This document shows, one piece after another, positions 56,440 to 64,000 of a stretch of DNA of 64,000 nucleotides. Position 1 is the stretch's first letter. The number at the start of each line of letters is the position of its first letter. The stretch is from an uncultured Polaribacter sp. (GTDB lineage: Bacteria > Bacteroidota > Bacteroidia > Flavobacteriales > Flavobacteriaceae): positions 1-64,000 of the forward strand of contig NZ_CANMBY010000002.1 of assembly GCF_947496195.1 (NCBI RefSeq). The letters are read 5' to 3'. The notes beneath the pieces were generated by a model. The model made no database searches. It saw only the letters and a program-made list of their open reading frames with translations, and was not told where the DNA came from. Position numbers and translations under genes: made by a program.

Positions 56440-57528
56440 TTATTTCATAGCATATAACCTTTTGTTTTTTGTATCTGGTTCAATATGCTCTAATTCTCCA
56501 TAAGGTTTAATTAATGGTTTTAAAACAGTTAATCCTGTTGTACTTCCTTTAATAGTTAATGTACTGTTTTTGATAGACCAAGTCCATCTAAATTTTTCTA
56601 AAGGAATATTAATATGTTTCATTTCTGTATTTAAAGATTCGTTTTGTTCTATAAAGTCCATAACTTCTTCTACTATTTCAAAATTTGGAATTTCATCATC
56701 AGAATTATGATAGTCTAATTGAAATTTTACAGGTATCGTAAACTTGGTTGTATAGGCTTCTCCAATATATCTTTCTTCTTCATTATTTAAAGCTTCATAC
56801 CAATTGATATCTTTTTCATTCGGATATTTTCTTGCTATTTCTTTTGATAAATCTACTTTTCCTGGTGAGTGTGCTGTAGGATAAAACACATAAAATGCCT
56901 TTGCTAAATAATGATTAGAAAACTCTCCATTAAAAATAGAGTAGTAAGGAGAAGCTACTACATTAGGTAATTCATCTGCATAAAAAGCATCTTTAAATGT
57001 TGCCATTAATTCAGTGTTTTCGCCTAAACCATTTGCATGTAAAACTATAGTAGTATTCCCATTTATAGTTTCACTTAAAATTGGTAATTCTCCTTTTGTA
57101 ATACATCTTCTTAATGATTCTGTAGTTACTTTATCGCCCTTAACAATAGTCTCTAAACTTAATCCTTTATAAGGATTACTTTTATTTACAATATGAATTT
57201 CTCCATAAGATAAATCGTTTTTATGATTGTTTAGCCAATTCATAATTTCTTCTAATGAATATTGACCTTCTACAACCTCAAAATTTTGTTGAGAAAAATA
57301 GTTTCTCGCATTTTGATAAAATGTTTCATTTCCAGAATCGTATCCTGCAATAAATACAATAGGATTTCTAGTTACAACTTCTTTTTCTAAACTATCTGCA
57401 TTGCTTTCTTCGATAATTACTGCAACTTTTTTATTTTCTTTTTTAATTGACGAGTTACAAGCAATAAAAATATTTCCTGCAATAAAAAGACTAGTAACAA
57501 CAATCGATTTTCTAATTAAATTTTTCAT
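56440..57528 (-). CDS. lipoprotein of unknown function next to the LytS/LytTR system
   Basis: I do not recognise this 362-aa protein. It has a lipobox (FIAC, Cys24), a charged linker, then a mixed alpha/beta region with IVFIAGYDSGNETFYQNARN, GEIHIVNKSNPYKG and TTIVLHANGLGENTELM, and a C-terminal part with RYIGEAYTTKFTIPVKFQLD and RFRWTWSIKN-type strands. No catalytic motif could be fixed. The promoter carries two direct repeats (57597-57629), and the kinase and response regulator follow 81 bases downstream in the same direction, so it is probably their target or sensor partner. Confidence 0.7.
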   Translation of the reverse strand: MKNLIRKSIVVTSLFIAGNIFIACNSSIKKENKKVAVIIEESNADSLEKEVVTRNPIVFIAGYDSGNETFYQNARNYFSQQNFEVVEGQYSLEEIMNWLNNHKNDLSYGEIHIVNKSNPYKGLSLETIVKGDKVTTESLRRCITKGELPILSETINGNTTIVLHANGLGENTELMATFKDAFYADELPNVVASPYYSIFNGEFSNHYLAKAFYVFYPTAHSPGKVDLSKEIARKYPNEKDINWYEALNNEEERYIGEAYTTKFTIPVKFQLDYHNSDDEIPNFEIVEEVMDFIEQNESLNTEMKHINIPLEKFRWTWSIKNSTLTIKGSTTGLTVLKPLIKPYGELEHIEPDTKNKRLYAMK

Positions 57529-57596
57529 GATTTCTACTTTTTTAAATGATTAACACTATAAAAGTAGTAGAGGAGTCAGATAAAATTTACGCTATA

Positions 57597-57629
57597 TTAG
57601 AATTCGTTTTACTTGAATTAGAATTCGTT
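57597..57629 (-). promoter_or_regulatory. LytTR-type direct repeats upstream of the lipoprotein gene
   Basis: Two identical 12-base repeats, AACGAATTCTAA on the minus strand, at 57629-57618 and 57608-57597, period 21 bases. A weak -7 box TACTTTTA lies at 57566-57559. The repeats sit just upstream of the expected -33 position, where a LytTR activator would bind. Confidence 0.6.
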
Positions 57630-60420
57630 AAAAAATCAATTTTTCTTTTAAATATTCAGCAGTATAAGAATCTTTATTTTTAGCTAATGCTTCTGGAGTT
57701 CCTTGATAAATAAGATTACCTCCATTTTTACCACCTTCTAAACCTAAATCTATAATATAGTCTGCACACTTAATCAAATCTATATTATGTTCAATCACGA
57801 TTATAGAATGTCCTTTTTCTATCAATGCATTAAAAGAAGCTAATAGTTTTTTAATATCATGAAAATGCAATCCAGTGGTTGGTTCATCAAAAATAAATAA
57901 GGATTTGTCTTTGGTATTACCTTTAACTAAAAAAGAAGCTAATTTTATTCTTTGTGCTTCACCACCAGAAAGAGTAGAAGAAGATTGCCCTAAAGTAACA
58001 TAACCTAAACCAACATCTTGTAATGGTTTTAATTTATTGGCGATTTTTGGCACTAAGTTTTCAGAAAAGAAAGTAACAGCATCATCTATGGTTAAGTTTA
58101 AAATATCGTCAATAGATTTACCATCGAAAGTTACTTCTAAAACTTCCTTTTTAAAACGTTTTCCATTACAAACATCACATTCTAAATGCACATCTGCCAT
58201 AAATTGCATTTCAATAGTAACTTCACCTTCTCCTTTACAGGTTTCACAACGTCCACCTTCTACATTAAAAGAAAAATGTTTGGGTTTATAATTTCTAATT
58301 TTTGCTAATTTCTGATTCGAAAATAATGCACGAATATCATCATAAGCTTTTATATAGGTTACAGGATTTGAACGCGAAGAACGACCAATGGGGTTTTGAT
58401 CTATAAACTCAACTGTTTTAAGAGAATCAAAATCACCTTCAACTTTAGTGTGTTGCCCAATTTTGTCTCCATATCCAACCAGTTTTTTCTGCATTATAGG
58501 ATATAAAATTTTCTTTACTAAAGTACTTTTACCTGATCCAGAAACTCCAGTAATCATTGTTAAACAATTTAAAGGAAAAATAACATCAATATTTTTTAAA
58601 TTGTGTTCTCTTGCACCAGTGATCTGTATTTTGTTTTTTGATGTTCTACGTTTTGTAGGAACTTCTATTTTTAAATCTCCATTTAAATATTTAGCAGTTA
58701 AGGATTCAGAAGCTAAAATGTTTTCATAAGTACCCTCAGCAACCACTTTTCCACCATAAGTACCTGCTTCAGGGCCAATATCAATAATATAATCTGCAGC
58801 AGCCATAATATCTTCATCATGCTCTACAACAACCACTGTATTTCCTAAATCACGTAAATTTTTAAGCACCCCAATTAAACGTTCTGTATCTTTTGGATGC
58901 AAACCTATACTTGGTTCATCTAAAATATACATTGAGCCTACTAAAGAACTACCTAAAGAAGTTGCTAGATTTATACGTTGACTTTCTCCTCCAGAAAGTG
59001 TATTAGAAGTTCTATTTAAAGTTAAATAGGAGAGACCTACATCAGTTAAAAACTGTAAACGATTATTAATTTCAGTTAGTAACCTTTTACCAATTTTTTC
59101 TTCGTATTTATTTAGTTTTATTTCTTTAAAAAATAGTGCTAATTCGTCTAGAGGTAGCGTTACTAAATCAGAAATAGTTTTGTTATTTATTTTTACATAA
59201 TTCGTTTCTTCACGTAATCTTTTACCTTGACAAGTGTTACATTTAGTTTTACCACGATAACGAGATAACATCACTCTATTTTGAATTTTATAACTCTTTT
59301 CTTCTAATACTTTAAAAAAGTGATGAATTCCGTTAAAAGATGTATTTCCATTCCAAACTAGTTCTTTTTGCTTTTCTGTTAATTCGAACCAAGGTTTATG
59401 TATAGGAATATCAAATTGATAAGCTACTGCAATTAAATCTTCTTTATAATGAATATAAGAAGGCGTTTTAAAAGGAAATATAGCGTCTTCGTAAATAGAT
59501 AATCCACTATTGGGGATTACTAAATCTTCATCAATACCAATTACATTTCCATAACCTTCACAAGTTGGACAAGCACCATAAGGATTGTTAAAGCTAAATA
59601 AATGTGTGTTTGGTTCTAAAAAAGAAATACCATCTAATTCAAACTTATTGCTAAACTCAGTTGTCTTTTTGGTTTCTAAGTTTTCTATAAAACAAACTCC
59701 TTTTCCTTCAAAAAAAGCTGTTTGTATAGCATCTGCTAATCTGTTATAAAAATCTTCATCGTCTTTAGTGATAACTCTATCAACAACCAAATAGAGGCTT
59801 TCATTTTTATAAGCTTCTTTTGGAAAATCTGAAATTCTGTAAACTTTATCATTCCATTTTAAACGAGCATAACCTTGTTGTTCTAAAACTTGTAAAACAG
59901 TTTTTAGATCTCTATTTTCATCAATTGAAATAGGAGCAAGTAATAAAAGTTTTGTGCGTTCTTCAAAATTTTTAATAAAATTAACGACGTCAGAAACAGT
60001 ATCTTTTTTTACTTCATCACCAGAAATAGGTGAGTAGGTTTTACCAATTCTTGCGTATAATAATTTTATATAATCGTATATTTCTGTAGAAGTACCAACT
60101 GTTGAACGAGGATTTGTAGAATTTACTTTTTGCTCAATAGCAATAGCAGGCGCAATTCCTTTTATATAATCTACTTTTGGTTTGTCTAGTTTTCCTAAAA
60201 ATTGACGAGCATAAGAACTTAAACTTTCTACATAACGTCTTTGACCCTCTGCATATAAAGTATCGAATGCTAAAGAAGACTTCCCAGAACCAGAAAGTCC
60301 TGTAATTACTACTAATTTATTTCTTGGTATTACAACATCAATATTTTTTAAATTGTGCAGTTTAGCACCTTTAATGATGATGTTTTTTTTAGGATTTACA
60401 GTAGAAATATCAGTCTTCAT
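57628..60420 (-). CDS. uvrA: excinuclease ABC subunit A
   Basis: The damage-sensing ATPase of nucleotide-excision repair. The 930 aa have two ABC ATPase units (TGLSGSGKSSLAFDT and TGVSGSGKSTLVKKI Walker A motifs; two LSGGE signatures) and zinc-finger cysteine pairs (CPTCEGYGNV, CETCKGEGEV, CDVCNGKRF). ENQ-type loops and the DNA-binding insertion are in normal positions. Its stop overlaps one of the direct repeats of the lipoprotein promoter. Divergent from the sigma-factor gene. Confidence 0.97.
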   Translation of the reverse strand: MKTDISTVNPKKNIIIKGAKLHNLKNIDVVIPRNKLVVITGLSGSGKSSLAFDTLYAEGQRRYVESLSSYARQFLGKLDKPKVDYIKGIAPAIAIEQKVNSTNPRSTVGTSTEIYDYIKLLYARIGKTYSPISGDEVKKDTVSDVVNFIKNFEERTKLLLLAPISIDENRDLKTVLQVLEQQGYARLKWNDKVYRISDFPKEAYKNESLYLVVDRVITKDDEDFYNRLADAIQTAFFEGKGVCFIENLETKKTTEFSNKFELDGISFLEPNTHLFSFNNPYGACPTCEGYGNVIGIDEDLVIPNSGLSIYEDAIFPFKTPSYIHYKEDLIAVAYQFDIPIHKPWFELTEKQKELVWNGNTSFNGIHHFFKVLEEKSYKIQNRVMLSRYRGKTKCNTCQGKRLREETNYVKINNKTISDLVTLPLDELALFFKEIKLNKYEEKIGKRLLTEINNRLQFLTDVGLSYLTLNRTSNTLSGGESQRINLATSLGSSLVGSMYILDEPSIGLHPKDTERLIGVLKNLRDLGNTVVVVEHDEDIMAAADYIIDIGPEAGTYGGKVVAEGTYENILASESLTAKYLNGDLKIEVPTKRRTSKNKIQITGAREHNLKNIDVIFPLNCLTMITGVSGSGKSTLVKKILYPIMQKKLVGYGDKIGQHTKVEGDFDSLKTVEFIDQNPIGRSSRSNPVTYIKAYDDIRALFSNQKLAKIRNYKPKHFSFNVEGGRCETCKGEGEVTIEMQFMADVHLECDVCNGKRFKKEVLEVTFDGKSIDDILNLTIDDAVTFFSENLVPKIANKLKPLQDVGLGYVTLGQSSSTLSGGEAQRIKLASFLVKGNTKDKSLFIFDEPTTGLHFHDIKKLLASFNALIEKGHSIIVIEHNIDLIKCADYIIDLGLEGGKNGGNLIYQGTPEALAKNKDSYTAEYLKEKLIF

Positions 60421-60500
60421 ATATCAAAAAATAGAAAGTATAAAAATACTACTATTTTATGCTTTACTAAAAAAGTTATCAATTGAAAATGTTAAAAAAA

Positions 60501-60531
60501 TTTGTTGAATTAAAATAATATTCTATATTTG
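60501..60531 (+). promoter_or_regulatory. promoter of the sigma-factor gene
   Basis: TTTG (60501-60504), 19 bases, TATATTTG (60524-60531), a textbook Bacteroidota promoter. It gives a leader of about 100 bases. Confidence 0.75.
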
Positions 60532-60570
60532 ATTTCATAAGAATCAGAAAATTAGCATACTATAGTTAAA

Positions 60571-60635
60571 AACTACTTTTAAAATTATTAAAAATTTAAT
60601 TAGAGAAGAGCACTTTGTTCTTCCAAAAAGTAGTT
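60571..60635 (+). promoter_or_regulatory. leader hairpin that covers the sigma-factor start
   Basis: AACTACTTTT (60571-60580) pairs perfectly with AAAAGTAGTT (60626-60635), which ends exactly at the ATG at 60636. The 45-base interior has a smaller GAAGA/TCTTC stem. Folding would hide the translation start. Confidence 0.5.
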
Positions 60636-61223
60636 ATGATTCAAAAACAAATTATTCCAGATAGTAGTCTTGTTAATAGTTATATCAAAGGAGATGAGTC
60701 TTCTTTAGCTATTCTTATCAATAGACACAAGCAAAGATTATTTAGTTTTATTTACAGTAAAGTACAGAATAAAGATATTACAGAAGATATTTTTCAAGAT
60801 ACTTTTATAAAGGTAATTAGAACTTTAAAAAGAGGTAATTATAATGAAGAAGGTAAATTTTTACCTTGGGTAATGAGAATTGCTCACAATTTAGTAATTG
60901 ATTATTTCAGAAAAAACAATAGAATGCCAACTTTTCAAAATACTGAAGAGTTTGATATATTTTCTGTTTTAAAAGACGGTAGCTTAAATGCTGAAAAACA
61001 AATTATACAAGAACAGATTTTTGCTGATGTAAGAGAGCTTGTAAACGAATTACCTGAAGAACAAAAAGAAGTTTTAGTAATGCGAATGTATAAAGACATG
61101 AGTTTTAAAGAGATAAGCGAAAACACTGGGGTTAGTATTAATACAGCTTTAGGTAGAATGCGTTATGCACTCATAAATATGCGTAAATTAATAGAGAAAC
61201 ATAAAATTATTTTAGTGAATTAA
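60636..61223 (+). CDS. ECF-type RNA polymerase sigma factor
   Basis: A 195-aa sigma-70 family protein from the ATG at 60636. Region 2 (about 25-95) has LINRHKQRLFSFIYSKV and EDIFQDTFIKVIRTLKRG; region 4 (about 135-185) has LPEEQKEVLVMRMYKDMSFKEI and NTALGRMRYALINMRKL. It belongs to the widely conserved flavobacterial single-gene group with no anti-sigma factor next to it. An earlier TTG (60615) is less likely because it lies in the leader hairpin. Followed by a small gene at 61282. Confidence 0.9.
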   Translation: MIQKQIIPDSSLVNSYIKGDESSLAILINRHKQRLFSFIYSKVQNKDITEDIFQDTFIKVIRTLKRGNYNEEGKFLPWVMRIAHNLVIDYFRKNNRMPTFQNTEEFDIFSVLKDGSLNAEKQIIQEQIFADVRELVNELPEEQKEVLVMRMYKDMSFKEISENTGVSINTALGRMRYALINMRKLIEKHKIILVN

Positions 61224-61281
61224 CAATAAAGTAAAAAAAGCATCGTTACTGTATTTATAACCAAGTAATTAAACCAAGTAT

Positions 61282-61425
61282 ATGATGCAACTTTACTCAA
61301 AAAAGTCATCTGATTTTAAGATGCAACCCAAACAAGAAACAGTTCAATTTTTGATTAATTTTTCCAAATCGCTAACTATTGTAAAAACCAAATCAAAAGA
61401 TTTCATTGAATTGAATTTGAATTAA
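61282..61425 (+). CDS. small conserved protein downstream of the sigma factor
   Basis: A 47-aa open frame starting MMQLYSKKSSDFKMQPKQE and ending in KDFIELNLN. It lies 58 bases after the sigma-factor stop and ends just before a terminator. It resembles short proteins that I recall behind the same sigma factor in other flavobacteria, with the KMQPKQETVQFLINFSKSL core conserved. It has no membrane segment and no known role. Confidence 0.6.
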   Translation: MMQLYSKKSSDFKMQPKQETVQFLINFSKSLTIVKTKSKDFIELNLN

Positions 61426-61431
61426 GAGTGG

Positions 61432-61462
61432 AAAAAGCTTCAACGTTGTTGAGGCTTTTTTT
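61432..61462. terminator. bidirectional terminator between the sigma operon and nth
   Basis: Arms AAAAAGCTTCAAC and GTTGAGGCTTTTT (one G-U pair) with a GTT loop and T run; the nth stop codon overlaps its right edge. Confidence 0.78.
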
Positions 61463-62120
61463 ATGATTTAAGATTTTTATAGTATTCCTTTAAAACTGTT
61501 TTTCTACCTATAGTTTTAGTAATGATATCTTTATCTAAATCCCAACCACGAGCAGGGGAATATTCACGTCCATACCAAATAATTTGAAGATGTAAATCAT
61601 TCCATAATTCTTTTGGAAATAATCTTTTTGCATCTTTTTCTGTTTGCACTACACTTTTACCATTAGACAAATTCCATCTAAATAATAATCTATGTATATG
61701 AGTATCAACAGGAAAAGCAGGTACATTAAAAGCTTGACTCATAACTACACTTGCAGTCTTATGACCAACTGCTGGTAATGCTTCTAAAGCTTCAAAAGAT
61801 TGAGGAACTTCTCCATTATAGTTTTCAATTAAAATTTTAGACAAACCATATATTCCTTTGCTTTTCATTGGTGATAAACCACAAGGACGAATGATTTCTT
61901 TAATTTCTTCAACTGTCATTTTAACCATATCAAAAGGGTTGTCTGCTTTTGCAAATAATAGTGGCGTAATTTGATTTACTCTAACATCTGTACATTGTGC
62001 AGACAGTAATACCGCAATTAATAATGTATATGGGTCTTTATGATCTAAAGGTATTGGTATTTCTGGATATAAGTTTTGTAGGGTATTTATAACAAACGAT
62101 ACTTTTTCCTGTTTTGTCAT
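61461..62120 (-). CDS. nth: endonuclease III family DNA glycosylase lacking the iron-sulfur cluster
   Basis: Removes oxidised pyrimidines and nicks the abasic site. The 219 aa have the HhH motif and catalytic lysine (LPAVGHKTASVVMSQAF) and the catalytic aspartate in FPVDTHIHRL. The usual 4Fe-4S ligands (C-x6-C-x2-C-x5-C) after this point are absent: the region reads ARGWDLDKDIITKTIG. Several flavobacterial homologues look the same. Minus-strand -7 box TACATTTG at 62146-62139. Confidence 0.9.
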   Translation of the reverse strand: MTKQEKVSFVINTLQNLYPEIPIPLDHKDPYTLLIAVLLSAQCTDVRVNQITPLLFAKADNPFDMVKMTVEEIKEIIRPCGLSPMKSKGIYGLSKILIENYNGEVPQSFEALEALPAVGHKTASVVMSQAFNVPAFPVDTHIHRLLFRWNLSNGKSVVQTEKDAKRLFPKELWNDLHLQIIWYGREYSPARGWDLDKDIITKTIGRKTVLKEYYKNLKS

Positions 62121-62219
62121 CTTAAAATGAATTTAACACAAATGTAAGAACTCTATCTTTTTTAATCGATGATAATATTTGTATTTTTGTTTAAAATTTA
62201 TATAAAACCTTACAACAAA

Positions 62220-62672
62220 ATGACTACTTTACAAAAAGGAGATAAAGCACCACAATTTGAAGCGAAAGATCAAGATGGAAATACAATTAAATTAGCTGAT
62301 TATTCAGGTAAAAAATTAGTATTGTTTTTTTATCCTAAAGCTAGCACACCTGGTTGTACAGCAGAAGCTTGTAATTTAAGTGATAACTACCAATCTTTTT
62401 TAGCTAAAGGTTATGATGTACTAGGAGTAAGTGCAGATTCTGCTAAAAGACAATCTAATTTTAAAAATAAATATGAATTTCCTTATCCTTTATTAGCTGA
62501 TGAAGATAAAGCTGTAATTGAAGCTTTTGGTGTTTGGGGACCAAAGAAATTTATGGGAAAAGAATATGATGGAATTCATAGAACTACTTTTATAATTGAT
62601 GAAAATGGAGTTATAGAAGAAGTGATTTCTAAAGTAAAAACCAAAGCTCATGCTGAGCAAATTTTAGGTTAA
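62220..62672 (+). CDS. bcp: thioredoxin-dependent thiol peroxidase (BCP-type peroxiredoxin)
   Basis: Reduces hydrogen and organic peroxides. From the ATG at 62220 (150 aa) the thioredoxin fold holds YPKASTPGCTAEACNL with the peroxidatic Cys46 and resolving Cys51, and the FEFPYPLLADE-like NKYEFPYPLLADE motif. An ATG 17 codons upstream (62169) would add a hydrophobic extension not found in the family, and a TATTTTTG -7 box at 62182-62189 lies inside it. Divergent from nth. Confidence 0.95.
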   Translation: MTTLQKGDKAPQFEAKDQDGNTIKLADYSGKKLVLFFYPKASTPGCTAEACNLSDNYQSFLAKGYDVLGVSADSAKRQSNFKNKYEFPYPLLADEDKAVIEAFGVWGPKKFMGKEYDGIHRTTFIIDENGVIEEVISKVKTKAHAEQILG

Positions 62673-64000
62673 AACCTCATTTTCATTTTAATATTCAACA
62701 CTCTACCTGTCATAAAATTAGGTATACCAAACTGTGTTTTAGAATAGACATCTCTTACCCAAGTGTTTGTAATTGCGTTTTGAATATCGAACATATTAAA
62801 TAGCTCTATACCAGCTGTGAGTTCTTTAAAATTTGCTAACCAACCATTAGTATATTGTTTATTAGCATCTACAAACACATAAGAGATCCCTAAATCTGCT
62901 CTTCTATAATCTCTTAAACGTTCTTGAAACTGATAAGGATCTGCATAAGCAGGAGAACCTCCAGGTAAGCCTGTATTAAAAACTAAATTTAAATAAGCTT
63001 TTAAGTTTGGTAAATTAGGTACATAATCTTGAAATAAAACACCAAATTTTATTCTTTGATCTGTTGGCCTTGCAATATAACCACGATTGTTAATATTTTC
63101 TTCAGTTTTTAAATAGCCCAAACTTACCCAGCTTTCACTTCCAGGTACAAATTCGCCATTTAAACGTAAATCTAATCCATAAGCATAAGCTTGTGTTACA
63201 TTATCTGCTCTATAACGAATTCTTACATTATCAATGGTATACGCATTAATATCATTTAAATCTTTGTAATATATTTCTGAAGTTAGTTTAAAAGGTCTAT
63301 TCCACATTTCAAAACTATAATCCATACCACCAACTATATGAATAGATTGCTGAGCTTTTACATCTACATTTAGTAATCCATTAAAATCACGTAGCTCTCT
63401 ATAAGAAGGAGGTTGATAATACCATCCACCAGAAACTCTAAAAAGCATATCTTTATCCCAGTCTGGTTTAATTGCAAATTGTGCTCTAGGACTAACTACG
63501 GTTTGGTTTTTAGAAGAAACACCATTTCCATTCACAGACCAATTATGTAATCTTACTCCTAAGTTATACCATACTTCATGATTATTTAAAAAAGTTCTTT
63601 GGTTAAATTGCACAAAACCAGAAAAACGGTTGATATCAACTTCATTATCTTCTCTTATATTTTGAAAAGGAACAATTGGCCCTTCAAAAGGTACATAAGG
63701 TTGATTATTACCTGAATGATGTGGTGGTCTTATAGAAAAACCTAAAGAGTCTATAACTTCCCATTCACGTATTCTATCTTTAATATTTTCTTTTTGATAT
63801 TTTACACCAAAATCCCACTGTTTATTTTCTTTCTTTAAAGAAGCTTTTATTTCTGCATTTGTAATGAGTGCATCTAAATCATTTCTTGCATGATTTAATT
63901 GCGATCCTATGCCTTGAGAAAATTGCACTTCTCCAAAATTTTGAGAGCCAATATTTGCATCAACTTCACCTAAATTATATGCAGCAGCTATGTCAAAATA
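62669..64000 (-). CDS. TonB-dependent receptor, C-terminal part (cut by the window edge)
   Basis: The frame is open to base 64000, so only the last 443 residues are seen and the start is outside. Alternating aromatic beta-strands with RFSGFVQFNQRTF, WYNLGVRLHNWSVNGNG, FRVSGGWYYQPPSYRELRDF and TGLPGGSPAYADPYQFQ are outer-membrane barrel segments, ending NIKMKMRF with a terminal aromatic. The substrate is unknown. Its stop overlaps that of bcp by four bases. Confidence 0.85.
   Translation of the reverse strand, partial: YFDIAAAYNLGEVDANIGSQNFGEVQFSQGIGSQLNHARNDLDALITNAEIKASLKKENKQWDFGVKYQKENIKDRIREWEVIDSLGFSIRPPHHSGNNQPYVPFEGPIVPFQNIREDNEVDINRFSGFVQFNQRTFLNNHEVWYNLGVRLHNWSVNGNGVSSKNQTVVSPRAQFAIKPDWDKDMLFRVSGGWYYQPPSYRELRDFNGLLNVDVKAQQSIHIVGGMDYSFEMWNRPFKLTSEIYYKDLNDINAYTIDNVRIRYRADNVTQAYAYGLDLRLNGEFVPGSESWVSLGYLKTEENINNRGYIARPTDQRIKFGVLFQDYVPNLPNLKAYLNLVFNTGLPGGSPAYADPYQFQERLRDYRRADLGISYVFVDANKQYTNGWLANFKELTAGIELFNMFDIQNAITNTWVRDVYSKTQFGIPNFMTGRVLNIKMKMRF

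Noticed and set aside
52400-57630. A complete prophage or integrative element next to tRNA-His
   Set aside because: No integrase, structural or transfer gene is present, and no second copy of the tRNA 3' end was seen in this window. Only a remnant or empty site can be suggested.
58037-58729. Two plus-strand frames inside uvrA
   Set aside because: They are antisense shadows of a conserved coding region without promoters.

Overview
This window is AT-rich chromosomal DNA from a member of the Flavobacteriaceae (Bacteroidota). A marine genus such as Polaribacter or Tenacibaculum is likely, but the genus is inferred from overall style and not proven. The evidence is a type IX secretion sorting tail at the left edge, gliding-motility GldI, BshB1 of bacillithiol synthesis, TonB-dependent receptors, many SCN-type lipoproteins, and promoters of the Bacteroidota type (TTG, 18-19 bases, TAnnTTTG) with no Shine-Dalgarno sequences. 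There are no rRNA genes, insertion sequences or CRISPR arrays.

Layout. 1-8150: end of a T9SS-sorted protein, a FecA-like receptor, a membrane protein of unknown role, guaB, a lytic transglycosylase, an alpha/beta hydrolase and mtaB. 8190-10714: a four-gene run (acetyltransferase, ABM-domain protein, DUF4442, FAD reductase). 10719-16865, mostly leftward: EEP-family protein, two rhomboid proteases, mutL, a small membrane protein, ribH and a TPR membrane protein. 16980-23066: recF-DUF721, ndk, then an operon of a DHH phosphoesterase, gldI, two more peptidyl-prolyl isomerase lipoproteins and a PAP2 phosphatase. 23067-36634: LTA-synthase-like protein, redoxin-like lipoprotein, pheT, pyrD, a LysE exporter, a four-repeat CHRD lipoprotein, HMG-CoA lyase, a 5'-nucleotidase and a DEAD-box helicase. 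36770-52354: a second redoxin-like lipoprotein, an ABC-F ATPase, oxyR, a PagL-like protein, 3-hydroxybutyryl-CoA dehydrogenase, a Gfo/Idh protein, pcm, DUF2147, a KdsC-like phosphatase, DUF2520, a trans-sulfuration enzyme, DUF2490, pckA, an SLC13 transporter and bshB1.

52400-57630 is the most unusual part. A tRNA-His gene is followed by about 690 bases without a gene, dense in same-strand AGGG motifs, hairpins and operator-like repeats. After that come four leftward genes: an XRE regulator, a LytTR response regulator, a LytS-type beta-propeller kinase and an unrecognised lipoprotein. The XRE promoter is copied almost exactly 660 bases away, in front of what may be a short leftward RNA. The lipoprotein promoter carries two identical 12-base direct repeats 21 bases apart, the geometry LytTR regulators bind. 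I read this as a signalling module, possibly with its own small RNA, at a tRNA site that may once have received an integrative element.

The right end (57628-64000) holds uvrA, an ECF-type sigma factor with a structured leader and a small unlisted gene behind it, an endonuclease III that lacks its iron-sulfur cysteines, bcp, and the 3' part of a TonB-dependent receptor cut by the window edge. Most genes are housekeeping. Convergent pairs usually share bidirectional terminators, and the -7 boxes of pyrD, HMG-CoA lyase and the kinase sit so close to the ATG that leaderless mRNAs are likely.
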